Notes: a model not told the origin generated them from the letters alone. Numbered from the stretch's first letter, positions 1 through 5,476 are shown. The stretch is 7,227 bases of DNA from an uncultured Treponema sp. (GCA_905236465.1 CAJOQA010000330.1:1-7227); one strand, 5' to 3'. Made by a program: numbers and translations.

Positions 1-1
1 C

Positions 2-29
2 CGTTTGCTGAGCGTAGTCGAAGCAAGCG
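2..29 (+). repeat. Hairpin repeat with TGAGCGTAGTCGAA loop
   Basis: CGTTTGCT (2-9) pairs with AGCAAGCG (22-29), with one G-T wobble, around the loop GAGCGTAGTCGA. The loop resembles the copies at 4838-4863 and 5347-5373 when those are read on the minus strand (TGAG-GTAG-CGAA), while the stem arms differ. This fits a dispersed small palindromic repeat whose stem changes by compensation. It lies directly past the stop of the lipoprotein gene and could act in 3'-end formation, but the sequence beyond it is outside the window. Confidence 0.6.
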
Positions 30-32
30 TCC

Positions 33-479
33 CTAAAACAATGCCTGACTTCTCAAGCTTTCAAGATATTTACCATGAACAAAAGTAGCATCTTCTCCTG
101 GAATGTCCCCACTTAAAATAAAAGAATTCTTATCTTTAAAAAGATAAGGAAGGGTCTTTTCAAAATTGAGTCCTGTTTTTCTTGCGGCAGATGTATAATC
201 GTTCCAGGTCTTACCATAGTCACTGGTATATTCTGTAGGTGCAAAGGAAATAAATTTATCAGTAACCTCATAGGTTCCCCTAACACCAACATAACCTATC
301 AAAACATATAAATATTCTGTATAGTTATTATTTTTTTCAAAAGAATAAATTTTTATGGGCTTGTTGTTATCAATGTATGCCCATTCCCCCTTAAACTTTC
401 CATTGGGACTATTACATGAAAACAAAAAAACTGAAAGCAAAAGAGAAAGACCAAGTACAAATGCAGAATTTCTTTTCAT
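33..479 (-). CDS. Small lipoprotein of unknown function
   Basis: A 148-residue protein. It starts with a basic n-region (MKRN), a hydrophobic stretch (about residues 6-20) and a lipobox LFSC at 19-22, so Cys22 should be lipidated and the protein anchored in a membrane. Spirochaete lipoboxes tolerate such non-canonical residues. The mature part is rich in aromatic, Asn and Lys residues and has short alternating stretches such as GTYEVTDKFISF, suggesting a small beta-rich or lipocalin-like fold. That fold is a guess from pattern, and I do not recognise a named family. The start is well supported by AGGAG at 486-490, 6 nt before the ATG. The gene is divergent from the dehydrogenase gene and shares its upstream region. 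Its function is unknown; surface exposure is possible but not shown. Confidence 0.85.
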   Translation of the reverse strand: MKRNSAFVLGLSLLLSVFLFSCNSPNGKFKGEWAYIDNNKPIKIYSFEKNNNYTEYLYVLIGYVGVRGTYEVTDKFISFAPTEYTSDYGKTWNDYTSAARKTGLNFEKTLPYLFKDKNSFILSGDIPGEDATFVHGKYLESLRSQALF

Positions 480-509
480 ATCCTACTCCTAATTCCAAAA
501 GGGATTATA
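480..509 (-). promoter_or_regulatory. -10 box and ribosome binding site of the lipoprotein gene
   Basis: Read on the minus strand, a perfect TATAAT lies at 504-509 and AGGAG at 486-490, 6 nt from the ATG. This predicts a short leader of roughly 18 nt that carries a Shine-Dalgarno sequence. No convincing -35 hexamer is seen at the right distance. The arrangement contrasts with the three plus-strand genes, which lack such a leader. Confidence 0.5.
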
Positions 510-576
510 AGAGAATTTTAACATATACAGACTTCTTTTTCAATAGTTACAAGCTCTAAAAATTTGTTAAGTAAAC

Positions 577-608
577 CTCGAAAAAGTCACGAAAGTGAGT
601 TTTTCGAG
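577..608. other. Strong hairpin with GAAA tetraloop in the divergent intergenic region
   Basis: CTCGAAAAA (577-585) pairs with TTTTTCGAG (600-608). After one G-G mismatch, TCAC (587-590) pairs with GTGA (595-598) around a GAAA tetraloop (591-594). It lies upstream of the -35 of the dehydrogenase gene and about 70 bp behind the -10 of the lipoprotein gene. There is no T tract after the stem on either strand, so an ordinary terminator is unlikely. It may be an operator palindrome or a dispersed repeat. Confidence 0.55.
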
Positions 609-622
609 ATGCCCTTAATGCC

Positions 623-651
623 TTGTTGATTTTTGATTAAGGGGGTATAAT
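623..651 (+). promoter_or_regulatory. Putative sigma-70-type promoter of the FAD dehydrogenase gene
   Basis: TTGTTG (623-628), a 17-bp spacer and a perfect TATAAT (646-651) end 6 nt before the ATG at 658. The expected transcription start falls on or next to the start codon. A G-rich stretch at 639-645 could resemble a Shine-Dalgarno sequence, but it lies 12 nt from the ATG and inside the promoter spacer. The -35 is weak (3 of 6). Confidence 0.5.
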
Positions 652-657
652 AAAATA

Positions 658-2028
658 ATGCAATATAACGTAATTATCGTGGGTGCAGGTCCCGGTGGAA
701 TTTTTTCCGCATATGAACTAGTAAAAAACAATCCAAACCTTAAAATCGCAGTCTTTGAAGAAGGTGCTCCGTTAGAAAAAAGGCACTGTCCTATTGATGG
801 CAAAAAAGTAAAGACTTGTATAAAATGCAAACCTTGCTCCATAATGAGCGGCTTTGGAGGAGCTGGAGCTTTCTCTGACGGAAAGTATAATATAACTAAT
901 GACTTTGGCGGAACCTTGTGGGAGCACATTGGCAAGGAAAAGTCATTGGAACTCATGAACTATGTAGATGGAATAAACACGGCCTACGGTGGTCAGAATA
1001 CAAAAATGTATTCAACTGGGGGAACTAAATTCAAAAAAATCTGCATACAAAATAAGCTAACCCTTCTAGATGCCTCTGTCCGCCATTTGGGAACGGACAT
1101 AAACTATATCGTAATGCAGAATATCTACAACGAGCTGAAAGATAAAGTTGAATTCCATTTCTATACACCAATCCGCCATATAGAGCACAAAGATTATGGC
1201 CTAAGGGTAACATGGGACTCAGGCTCAGCAGATTGTTCTGACTGCATCATATCAGTAGGAAGAAGCGGCAGTAAATGGTTAAGTTCTGTCTGCAAGGAAT
1301 TAGGTTTACCCACAAAATCAAATAGGGTAGATTTAGGTGTACGGGTAGAACTACCGGCTGTAGTATTCTCTCATCTCACGGACGAACTTTACGAAAGCAA
1401 AATTGTATACCGTACAGAAAAATTTGAAGACCGTGTAAGAACATTCTGCATGAATCCCCATGGTATAGTTGTAAATGAAAATACCAACGGAATCATAACA
1501 GTTAACGGACATTCTTTTGAGGACCCCGCCAAGAAAACTGAAAATACAAATTTCGCCCTCCTAGTTTCACAAACATTCAGCGAACCCTTTAAGAACTCAA
1601 ATGAATATGGAGAAAGCATAGCCCGTCTTTCCAATATGCTTGGCGGGGGCGTAATAGTACAGCGCTTTGGTGACCTAGAAAGAGGCAGAAGAAGCAATGC
1701 GGACAGGATGAAAGAGTGTATGGTAAATCCAACCCTTAAAGCCATGCCAGGTGACTTAAGCCTCGTCCTTCCCAAAAGAATCCTAGACGGCATTATCGAA
1801 ATGATTTATGCCTTAGATAAAATAGCCCCGGGAACTGCAAACGATGATACCTTACTCTATGGTGTCGAAGTTAAGTTTTACAATATGGAAGTTGAAATTG
1901 ATGACCATCTTGAAACAAAGTACAGGGGCCTGTACATAATAGGCGATGGCTCTGGTGTAACACATTCACTGTCGCACGCTTCTGCCAGTGGCGTTTATGT
2001 AGCCCGCCGAATCTGCGCTCAAGAATAG
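658..2028 (+). CDS. COG2509-type FAD-dependent dehydrogenase
   Basis: A 456-residue flavoprotein. The N-terminus carries the Rossmann dinucleotide motif GAGPGG (residues 9-14), with an acidic pair (E34, E35) at the end of strand 2 where the FAD ribose is normally held. Next comes a cysteine cluster, C44-x9-C54-x2-C57-x2-C60, followed by GFGGAGAFSDGK (65-76), a signature I recognise from the uncharacterised FAD-dependent dehydrogenase family COG2509. The C-terminal GDGSG (429-433) within YIIGDGSGVTHSLSHASASG is the second FAD-contacting motif of the two-dinucleotide-binding-domain fold. Length fits the family and the frame is intact. The substrate is unknown. The Cys cluster could bind a metal or an iron-sulfur centre, which is an inference. 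No signal peptide is seen, so it should be cytosolic. It has its own promoter and 336 bp separate it from queH, so co-transcription is not obvious. Confidence 0.88.
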   Translation: MQYNVIIVGAGPGGIFSAYELVKNNPNLKIAVFEEGAPLEKRHCPIDGKKVKTCIKCKPCSIMSGFGGAGAFSDGKYNITNDFGGTLWEHIGKEKSLELMNYVDGINTAYGGQNTKMYSTGGTKFKKICIQNKLTLLDASVRHLGTDINYIVMQNIYNELKDKVEFHFYTPIRHIEHKDYGLRVTWDSGSADCSDCIISVGRSGSKWLSSVCKELGLPTKSNRVDLGVRVELPAVVFSHLTDELYESKIVYRTEKFEDRVRTFCMNPHGIVVNENTNGIITVNGHSFEDPAKKTENTNFALLVSQTFSEPFKNSNEYGESIARLSNMLGGGVIVQRFGDLERGRRSNADRMKECMVNPTLKAMPGDLSLVLPKRILDGIIEMIYALDKIAPGTANDDTLLYGVEVKFYNMEVEIDDHLETKYRGLYIIGDGSGVTHSLSHASASGVYVARRICAQE

Positions 2029-2041
2029 AAAGAAGGAATAA

Positions 2042-2076
2042 CCTGTCACTATCTTATTAAACTTGCATGTGACAGG
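2042..2076. other. Inverted repeat downstream of the dehydrogenase gene
   Basis: CCTGTCAC (2042-2049) is perfectly complementary to GTGACAGG (2069-2076), with a 19-nt spacer. It begins 13 nt after the stop codon. No T run follows, so it may stabilise the 3' end of the mRNA rather than terminate it; that role is an inference. Confidence 0.45.
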
Positions 2077-2097
2077 CTTAAAATCTATAGTGGTAGC

Positions 2098-2126
2098 TGT
2101 CATGTTGGCGCTAGCGAAACATCAAG
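2098..2126 (-). repeat. Dispersed hairpin repeat, copy in inverse orientation
   Basis: Read on the minus strand it runs GATGTTTCG...CAACATGACA, matching the copies at 4838-4863 and 5347-5373. Similarity continues past the core into an ATAG-TTTTAA-like stretch in all three. The stem is ATGTT (2102-2106) with AACAT (2118-2122). Inside it CGCTAGCG (2109-2116) is a perfect palindrome, so this copy has a second stem that the others lack. Confidence 0.65.
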
Positions 2127-2294
2127 ATTTCCAGACTATATACTGCCAATTCATAAACTACTAAAAACACATACTTTTACTTCATTGAAAAAAACTTAAA
2201 CCATTTATATATTTTTCCTGTTGTATCCTAGGGGTCTCTTCCTTTTTTAATAATACCAAATCAAAAACTATGAAGGCACCCCAATACAAACACT

Positions 2295-2323
2295 GCTGCA
2301 ACAAGAAGTCTTTTTGTTGCAGC
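2295..2323 (+). terminator. Long hairpin, possible terminator upstream of queH
   Basis: GCTGCAACAA (2295-2304) pairs with TTGTTGCAGC (2314-2323). The stem extends inward by three more pairs, including one wobble, to a 3-nt loop. It sits 4 nt before the -35 box of queH, where it could stop transcription arriving from upstream. The downstream T run is only TTT after CCCC, so efficiency as an intrinsic terminator is doubtful. Confidence 0.4.
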
Positions 2324-2327
2324 CCCT

Positions 2328-2356
2328 TTGAATAAAATTCAAGTACATGCTATCCT
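2328..2356 (+). promoter_or_regulatory. Putative promoter of queH
   Basis: TTGAAT (2328-2333), a 17-bp spacer and TATCCT (2351-2356) lie 8 nt before the ATG at 2365. No Shine-Dalgarno sequence is present between the -10 and the start codon, so the transcript is predicted to be leaderless or nearly so. Each hexamer matches the consensus at 4 of 6 positions. Confidence 0.45.
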
Positions 2357-2364
2357 AAAAACAA

Positions 2365-3003
2365 ATGGAAAGGCAAAAAATCAACTATCAAAAACAAACA
2401 GACATAATCATAAACAATTTAGCTAATAGCCGTCCAAGCCTATTACTACATGCTTGTTGTGCCCCCTGCTCATCCTACGTAATTGAATACCTAAGTAAGT
2501 ACTTTGCAATTACAATTTTTTACTATAATCCAAATATCTATCCTAGTCAGGAATATGAACGGCGACTAGAAGAACTTAAAAAATTCTTAAAAAACTTTCC
2601 ACCAGCACAAGAAGTTCACCTAATACAATCCAGCTACGATCCAGAAGATTTCTACAAAGCCACAAACGTAAAAGAAGAAAAAGAACTGCAAGCCGAAAAT
2701 GAAAAAGGGGAAAGATGCCGCCGTTGTTACTTATTCAGAATGAAAAAAGCGTATGAATACGCGCTAGACAACAAGTTTGACTGGTTTACGACCACACTTT
2801 CAATAAGTCCCTTTAAAGATTCTGAAAAGATAAATACAATAGGACAGGAACTTGAAGTAGAAGGAAAAACAAAATTCCTTCCGTCTGATTTCAAAAAACG
2901 AAGTGGCTTTTTACGAAGCCTTCAGCTAAGTGCTGAATACGGCTTATACAGGCAAGATTATTGTGGTTGCATATATTCAAAAGGAAATATCGTAAAATCT
3001 TGA
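2365..3003 (+). CDS. queH: Epoxyqueuosine reductase QueH
   Basis: A 212-residue protein of the QueH (DUF208) family. This family carries out the last step of queuosine synthesis, reducing epoxyqueuosine at wobble position 34 of GUN-anticodon tRNAs, as a cobalamin-independent replacement for QueG. Visible family motifs are HACCAPC (29-35), FYYNPNIYP (52-60), the tyrosine-flanked CRRCY (118-122), TTTLSISPFKD (142-152) and DYCGC (198-202). The conserved cysteines are the expected ligands of the iron-sulfur and metal centre known for the family. Length is normal and all key cysteines are present. There is no Shine-Dalgarno sequence before the ATG, but a promoter ends 8 nt upstream. No other queuosine gene is in the window. 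The stop codon overlaps the -35 of the next gene, so the two are close but possibly separately transcribed. Confidence 0.93.
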   Translation: MERQKINYQKQTDIIINNLANSRPSLLLHACCAPCSSYVIEYLSKYFAITIFYYNPNIYPSQEYERRLEELKKFLKNFPPAQEVHLIQSSYDPEDFYKATNVKEEKELQAENEKGERCRRCYLFRMKKAYEYALDNKFDWFTTTLSISPFKDSEKINTIGQELEVEGKTKFLPSDFKKRSGFLRSLQLSAEYGLYRQDYCGCIYSKGNIVKS

Positions 3004-3028
3004 CACTTTTTTAATGCTTTGCAATACT
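3000..3028 (+). promoter_or_regulatory. Putative promoter of the argA-like gene
   Basis: A perfect TTGACA (3000-3005), overlapping the queH stop codon, is followed by a 17-bp spacer and AATACT (3023-3028, 4 of 6). The -10 ends 7 nt before the ATG at 3036. No ribosome binding site lies in the 32-nt gap after queH. This is the third plus-strand gene with the same arrangement. Confidence 0.5.
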
Positions 3029-3035
3029 TCAACTT

Positions 3036-4415
3036 ATGTCAGAAGATAATGTAATCCGCGATAAAGCTGAAAGAATAAGAGATGTCATACGCTACATAAA
3101 GCGTTTTAAGAATGCCATAGTAATCATCTATATTGATGATCAGATTATAGATTCACCACTTTTTCTAAGCCATATAAAAGATATCTGCCTGATTCATGAA
3201 GCAGGACTAAAAGTAATCATGGTTCCAGGCTCTAGTCGCCGTATTGATCAAATTCTAACAGCATCAGGCATAACTTGGACAACTCACAATAACTACAGAA
3301 TCACACAAGATGAGGCCATGCCCCTTATAAAAATGGCAGCGTTTGATGTTTCTAACCAAATAATGACAGCCTTTGCAGGAGAAAAAATTACAGCAGTTAT
3401 AGGTAACTGGGTACGTGCTCGCGGAAAAGGTGTTATAGACGGTTTTGACTACGGAACAATCGGTCAAATCGATAAACTAGAAGTTGAATCTATTAAAACT
3501 ATTCTAGATAATGGCTTTATCCCAATTTTTCCCTGCATTGGTTGGAGTGTTGCGGGAAAACCCTACAATATATCTTCAATTCAACTAGCCCAGCAAATTG
3601 CTATTGGTTTACAAGCAGATAAGTTGTTTTATTTAGTCCCAGATGCAAGCATTTCCAAAAAAAACTTTTCAATTCCAACTAGTATAGGCCTTTCTCCTGA
3701 AGGAACAGTGCCAGCAATGAACCTAGAAGAGCTAGATTTATTTATAAAATCTAACAACCATTCGGTAAATTCCCCAAATTCTAACGAACATTTGGTAGTT
3801 TCAGAAAATGTTTCACGTGAAAAAATATTTTCACTATTAAAACTTTCAAAAGAAGCATGTTCTTCAGGTGTAAGTAGGGCTCATATATTGAATGGTTCTC
3901 AAGAAGGTTGTGTTCCATGTGAAATCTTTAGCGACCTAGGTTCTGGTACAATGATTTATTCAAATAACTATGGAAAGATTAGGGAAATGAAGAGAAATGA
4001 TATAGCAGCAGTTTTAAGCGTAATGAAACCCTTTGTAGATTCAGGAATTCTTCTTCCCCGCACTAAGCAAATGCTACAAGAACAATTTCCCTTCTACATT
4101 GTATACGAACTTGACGGTGCAATACGGGCCTGTGCCTCTCTTATTCCCTATAGAGACGGTCAAATGGAAATTGCAGGTGTAGCTGTAGATAAAACATGTT
4201 CCCACATCGGCATTGGGCCTAAAATGATAGAGTTTCTTGTGAAACGTGCACAGCAAATGCACGCAAAAAGTGTTTTCCTGCTTACAACCCAAACAGCAGA
4301 TTGGTTTGAGCACTTAGGTTTTGTACAAGCAGATATAGAAAGTCTTCCTCAAAAACGAAAAGAATCATGGAATCCAAAAAGGGGCTCTAAGGTTTTACGG
4401 CTAAATACTATTTAG
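3036..4415 (+). CDS. argA: N-acetylglutamate synthase, ArgA type (kinase-fold domain plus GNAT domain)
   Basis: A 459-residue protein with the two-domain layout of bacterial ArgA, close to its usual length of about 440. The N-terminal amino-acid-kinase-fold domain (about 20-230) has VPGSSRRIDQIL near 63-74, NWVRARGKGVIDGFDYG and an ILDNG-IPIFPCIG-S-AGKPYNISS stretch that follows E. coli ArgA. The C-terminal GNAT domain (about 312-459) has IREMKRNDIAAVL, the acetyl-CoA loop HIGIGP (390-395), LLTTQTADWFEHLGF (to 429) and a final KRGSKVLRL. The expected reaction is acetyl-CoA plus glutamate to N-acetylglutamate, the first step of arginine synthesis; in this family the kinase-fold domain usually senses arginine. 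No other arg genes are in the window, so the pathway is unproven here. A linker around residues 230-270 is longer than in E. coli ArgA and holds a parS-like site. The start follows the promoter position, as no Shine-Dalgarno sequence is visible. Confidence 0.9.
   Translation: MSEDNVIRDKAERIRDVIRYIKRFKNAIVIIYIDDQIIDSPLFLSHIKDICLIHEAGLKVIMVPGSSRRIDQILTASGITWTTHNNYRITQDEAMPLIKMAAFDVSNQIMTAFAGEKITAVIGNWVRARGKGVIDGFDYGTIGQIDKLEVESIKTILDNGFIPIFPCIGWSVAGKPYNISSIQLAQQIAIGLQADKLFYLVPDASISKKNFSIPTSIGLSPEGTVPAMNLEELDLFIKSNNHSVNSPNSNEHLVVSENVSREKIFSLLKLSKEACSSGVSRAHILNGSQEGCVPCEIFSDLGSGTMIYSNNYGKIREMKRNDIAAVLSVMKPFVDSGILLPRTKQMLQEQFPFYIVYELDGAIRACASLIPYRDGQMEIAGVAVDKTCSHIGIGPKMIEFLVKRAQQMHAKSVFLLTTQTADWFEHLGFVQADIESLPQKRKESWNPKRGSKVLRLNTI
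3809..3824. promoter_or_regulatory. parS-like ParB-binding site inside the argA-like gene
   Basis: TGTTTCACGTGAAAAA matches the parS consensus TGTTTCACGTGAAACA at 15 of 16 positions; only position 15 differs. It encodes residues 258-263 (NVSREK) in the poorly conserved linker between the two ArgA domains, so protein constraint does not explain it well. It is the leftmost of six such sites. Confidence 0.8.
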
Positions 4416-4432
4416 ATCTCAATGCACAAACA

Positions 4433-4464
4433 CTTACAAGTGTTTCACATGAAACACTTGTAAG
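4433..4464. promoter_or_regulatory. parS-like site in an extended 32-bp palindrome
   Basis: The core TGTTTCACATGAAACA (4441-4456) matches the parS consensus at 15 of 16, with A for G in the centre. Its flanks CTTACAAG (4433-4440) and CTTGTAAG (4457-4464) are perfectly complementary, so the whole 32 bp is palindromic except the central pair of positions. It lies 17 bp past the argA stop. No T run follows, so it is not a standard terminator, though an RNA copy would fold strongly. Confidence 0.85.
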
Positions 4465-4577
4465 AAGAAGTTTCAAAATCACCGTAAAACAAGCTAGTAG
4501 CATTCTTTTTGTTGTACACCCTCCCTGCAAAAATTATTTTTACCATAGTCAGCAAATTTGCATAAGTTTGAGGATCT

Positions 4578-4712
4578 TTTTCCACAAATTATCCACACTA
4601 CCATAAAAAATTTAGAATTTTGTGAAATTTATAAATTCTTATAATAAAAGAATTTATAAATTCATTTCTGAATTTTATGAAAAAGGTCCCTTTTATCCCA
4701 AAGTTTTCCACA
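4578..4712. other. DnaA-box cluster around AT-rich DNA, oriC-like
   Basis: One perfect DnaA box TTATCCACA lies at 4589-4597, preceded by TTTTCCACA at 4578-4586. A second TTTTCCACA is at 4704-4712, all in the same orientation. Between them is very AT-rich DNA with a long inverted repeat (4626-4662) flanked by direct repeats, GAATTTTGTGAAA (4615-4627) and GAATTTTATGAAA (4670-4682). This is the layout of an unwinding element between DnaA sites. Gene directions and base skew argue against it being the working chromosomal origin; a DnaA-titrating or regulatory site is an alternative. Confidence 0.45.
4626..4662. repeat. AT-rich 15-bp perfect inverted repeat
   Basis: AATTTATAAATTCTT (4626-4640) is perfectly complementary to AAGAATTTATAAATT (4648-4662), with spacer ATAATAA. 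With almost no G or C it would melt or extrude easily, as expected of a duplex unwinding element. It has no T run that would make it a terminator. Confidence 0.75.
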
Positions 4713-4749
4713 ATTAATAATACTAAATCATACGGAAAAGTACAGACAT

Positions 4750-4765
4750 AGTTTCACGTGAAACA
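4750..4765. promoter_or_regulatory. parS-like ParB-binding site
   Basis: AGTTTCACGTGAAACA matches the parS consensus at 15 of 16; only the first base differs. The inner 14 bp, GTTTCACGTGAAAC, is a perfect palindrome, as in the canonical site. It is 38 bp right of the last DnaA box. Confidence 0.85.
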
Positions 4766-4837
4766 GAAGTGCAGTTAAAGTAAGGATGTATCATAAAATA
4801 ATTGGATTCTAAACTTAGGCAAGGAATATATAGCATT

Positions 4838-4863
4838 GATGTTTCGCCACACTCAACATGACA
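4838..4863 (+). repeat. Dispersed hairpin repeat
   Basis: GATGTTTCG...CTCAACATGACA, with the stem ATGTT/AACAT. It is nearly identical to 5347-5373 and continues into the similar stretch TAGTAGCTTTTAA. Read on the minus strand, its loop TGAGTGTGGCGAA resembles the loop of 2-29. It lies between two parS sites. Confidence 0.7.
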
Positions 4864-4920
4864 TAGTAGCTTTTAATATCGCACTATTTTAGCGATTATA
4901 TTTACCTTGTAAAACTTAAA

Positions 4921-4954
4921 CTCGCAGACAAGCTCTAAAAATTGTGCCTGCAAG
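4921..4954. terminator. Hairpin, possible bidirectional terminator
   Basis: CTCGCAGACA (4921-4930) faces TGCCTGCAAG (4945-4954). On the minus strand all ten positions pair, two as G-U wobbles; on the plus strand those two become A-C mismatches. TTTTT (4955-4959) follows on the plus side, and a T-rich stretch follows on the minus side. The better pairing of the minus-strand RNA suggests selection there. Part of it and its loop (4928-4943) repeats exactly at 549-564. Confidence 0.4.
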
Positions 4955-4989
4955 TTTTTAGCGACCCCTTACGGTTAATAGATTATATA

Positions 4990-5005
4990 TGTTTCACATG
5001 AAACA
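4990..5005. promoter_or_regulatory. parS-like ParB-binding site
   Basis: TGTTTCACATGAAACA is identical to the cores at 4441-4456 and 5268-5283. It matches the parS consensus at 15 of 16, with A replacing the central G. Confidence 0.85.
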
Positions 5006-5013
5006 ATTTAGAT

Positions 5014-5039
5014 AAAAAATCAGGTCATTTCTAACCTGA
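5014..5039 (-). terminator. Candidate intrinsic terminator on the minus strand
   Basis: Read on the minus strand, TCAGGT (5034-5039) pairs with ACCTGA (5020-5025) around an 8-nt loop, and T6 (5014-5019) follows directly. The stem is short but the T tract is good. It would end RNA that escapes the gyrA terminator or a short transcript starting within the gap. Confidence 0.5.
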
Positions 5040-5191
5040 CGGACAGAAGAAAAGCTCCTTTAGAAATCTCAAAAACTTTAGTAAGCTGATTTTTAAATTG
5101 TTATATTAAGCAGTAGGGAAACAGCAAGATTCTTTTGGATTCAGTTTCTCTGGTAATAACACTATTTTGAATTCGTTTATTATATATAGCT

Positions 5192-5215
5192 ACTGAAACA
5201 AGTTCAGCATGACAA
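5192..5215 (+). repeat. Second hairpin repeat type (CTGAA-ACAAG-TTCAG)
   Basis: CTGAA (5193-5197) pairs with TTCAG (5203-5207) around ACAAG, followed by CATGACAA. It shares the CATGACA end with the repeats at 4838 and 5347 but has a different stem and loop. I recognise this style of short palindrome as one scattered through various bacterial genomes; its function is unknown. Confidence 0.45.
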
Positions 5216-5267
5216 TTTAAACTTTTGAAACTGCTTCAACCTCTAAAAGCTTCAATTAAAACAATAA

Positions 5268-5283
5268 TGTTTCACATGAAACA
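5268..5283. promoter_or_regulatory. parS-like ParB-binding site
   Basis: TGTTTCACATGAAACA, 15 of 16 to the parS consensus, with the central G-to-A change shared with 4441-4456 and 4990-5005 and in the same orientation. Confidence 0.85.
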
Positions 5284-5346
5284 ATTCTATTGTAGCCGAT
5301 TAACTTACGACTGTCTGAACAACAGCTAAGAACCCAAATTAGTAGA

Positions 5347-5373
5347 GATGTTTCGCTACACTCAACATGACAC
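5347..5373 (+). repeat. Dispersed hairpin repeat
   Basis: GATGTTTCG...CTCAACATGACAC, differing from 4838-4863 at one core position (T for C), and followed by the similar TAATAGCTTTTTAA. Further right, GGTTAATCGACTATATA (5389-5405) resembles GGTTAATAGATTATATA near 4974-4990, hinting that the gap grew by duplication and drift. Confidence 0.7.
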
Positions 5374-5476
5374 ATAATAGCTTTTTAAGGTTAATCGACT
5401 ATATACTTATTTTATTTTATGGCACCCTAAATAAAGTTTAAGGAGCTAACCGGTAGAAGTATACAAACGTAACTGC

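Larger units (their letters stand above)
2029..2364. other. Intergenic region between the dehydrogenase gene and queH
   Basis: This 336-bp stretch has no convincing gene. It contains an inverted repeat (2042-2076), a dispersed hairpin repeat (2098-2126), AT-rich sequence with no clear features (about 2130-2290), a long hairpin (2295-2323) and the queH promoter. A 21-codon frame (2270-2335) overlaps the last hairpin and is probably chance. I see no preQ1 riboswitch. Confidence 0.6.

Noticed and set aside
615..1793. Minus-strand open frames within the dehydrogenase gene
   Set aside because: They overlap a clear flavoprotein gene, have no family features and no convincing ribosome binding sites.
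2270..2335. 21-codon Cys-containing frame before queH, as a leader peptide
   Set aside because: It has no ribosome binding site or clear promoter, and its cysteine codons fall in the hairpin at 2295-2323, which explains the pattern.
2200..2364. preQ1 riboswitch upstream of queH
   Set aside because: The A-rich and C-rich stretches do not form the compact stem plus A-rich tail pseudoknot, and the promoter lies just 8 nt before the ATG, leaving no room for a leader.
4230..4260. Additional parS near GTGAAACGTG
   Set aside because: Only half of the palindrome is present; it matches far worse than the six listed sites.
4578..4712. Calling this the definite chromosomal oriC
   Set aside because: Only one perfect DnaA box, inward-pointing genes on both sides and no visible skew switch. 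Kept as an origin-like patch.
4921..4954. CRISPR repeat or tracrRNA-like sequence (minus strand TTTTTAGAGCTTG resembles a Cas9 repeat start)
   Set aside because: No spaced repeats, no cas genes and only a short similarity; the hairpin explains it better.
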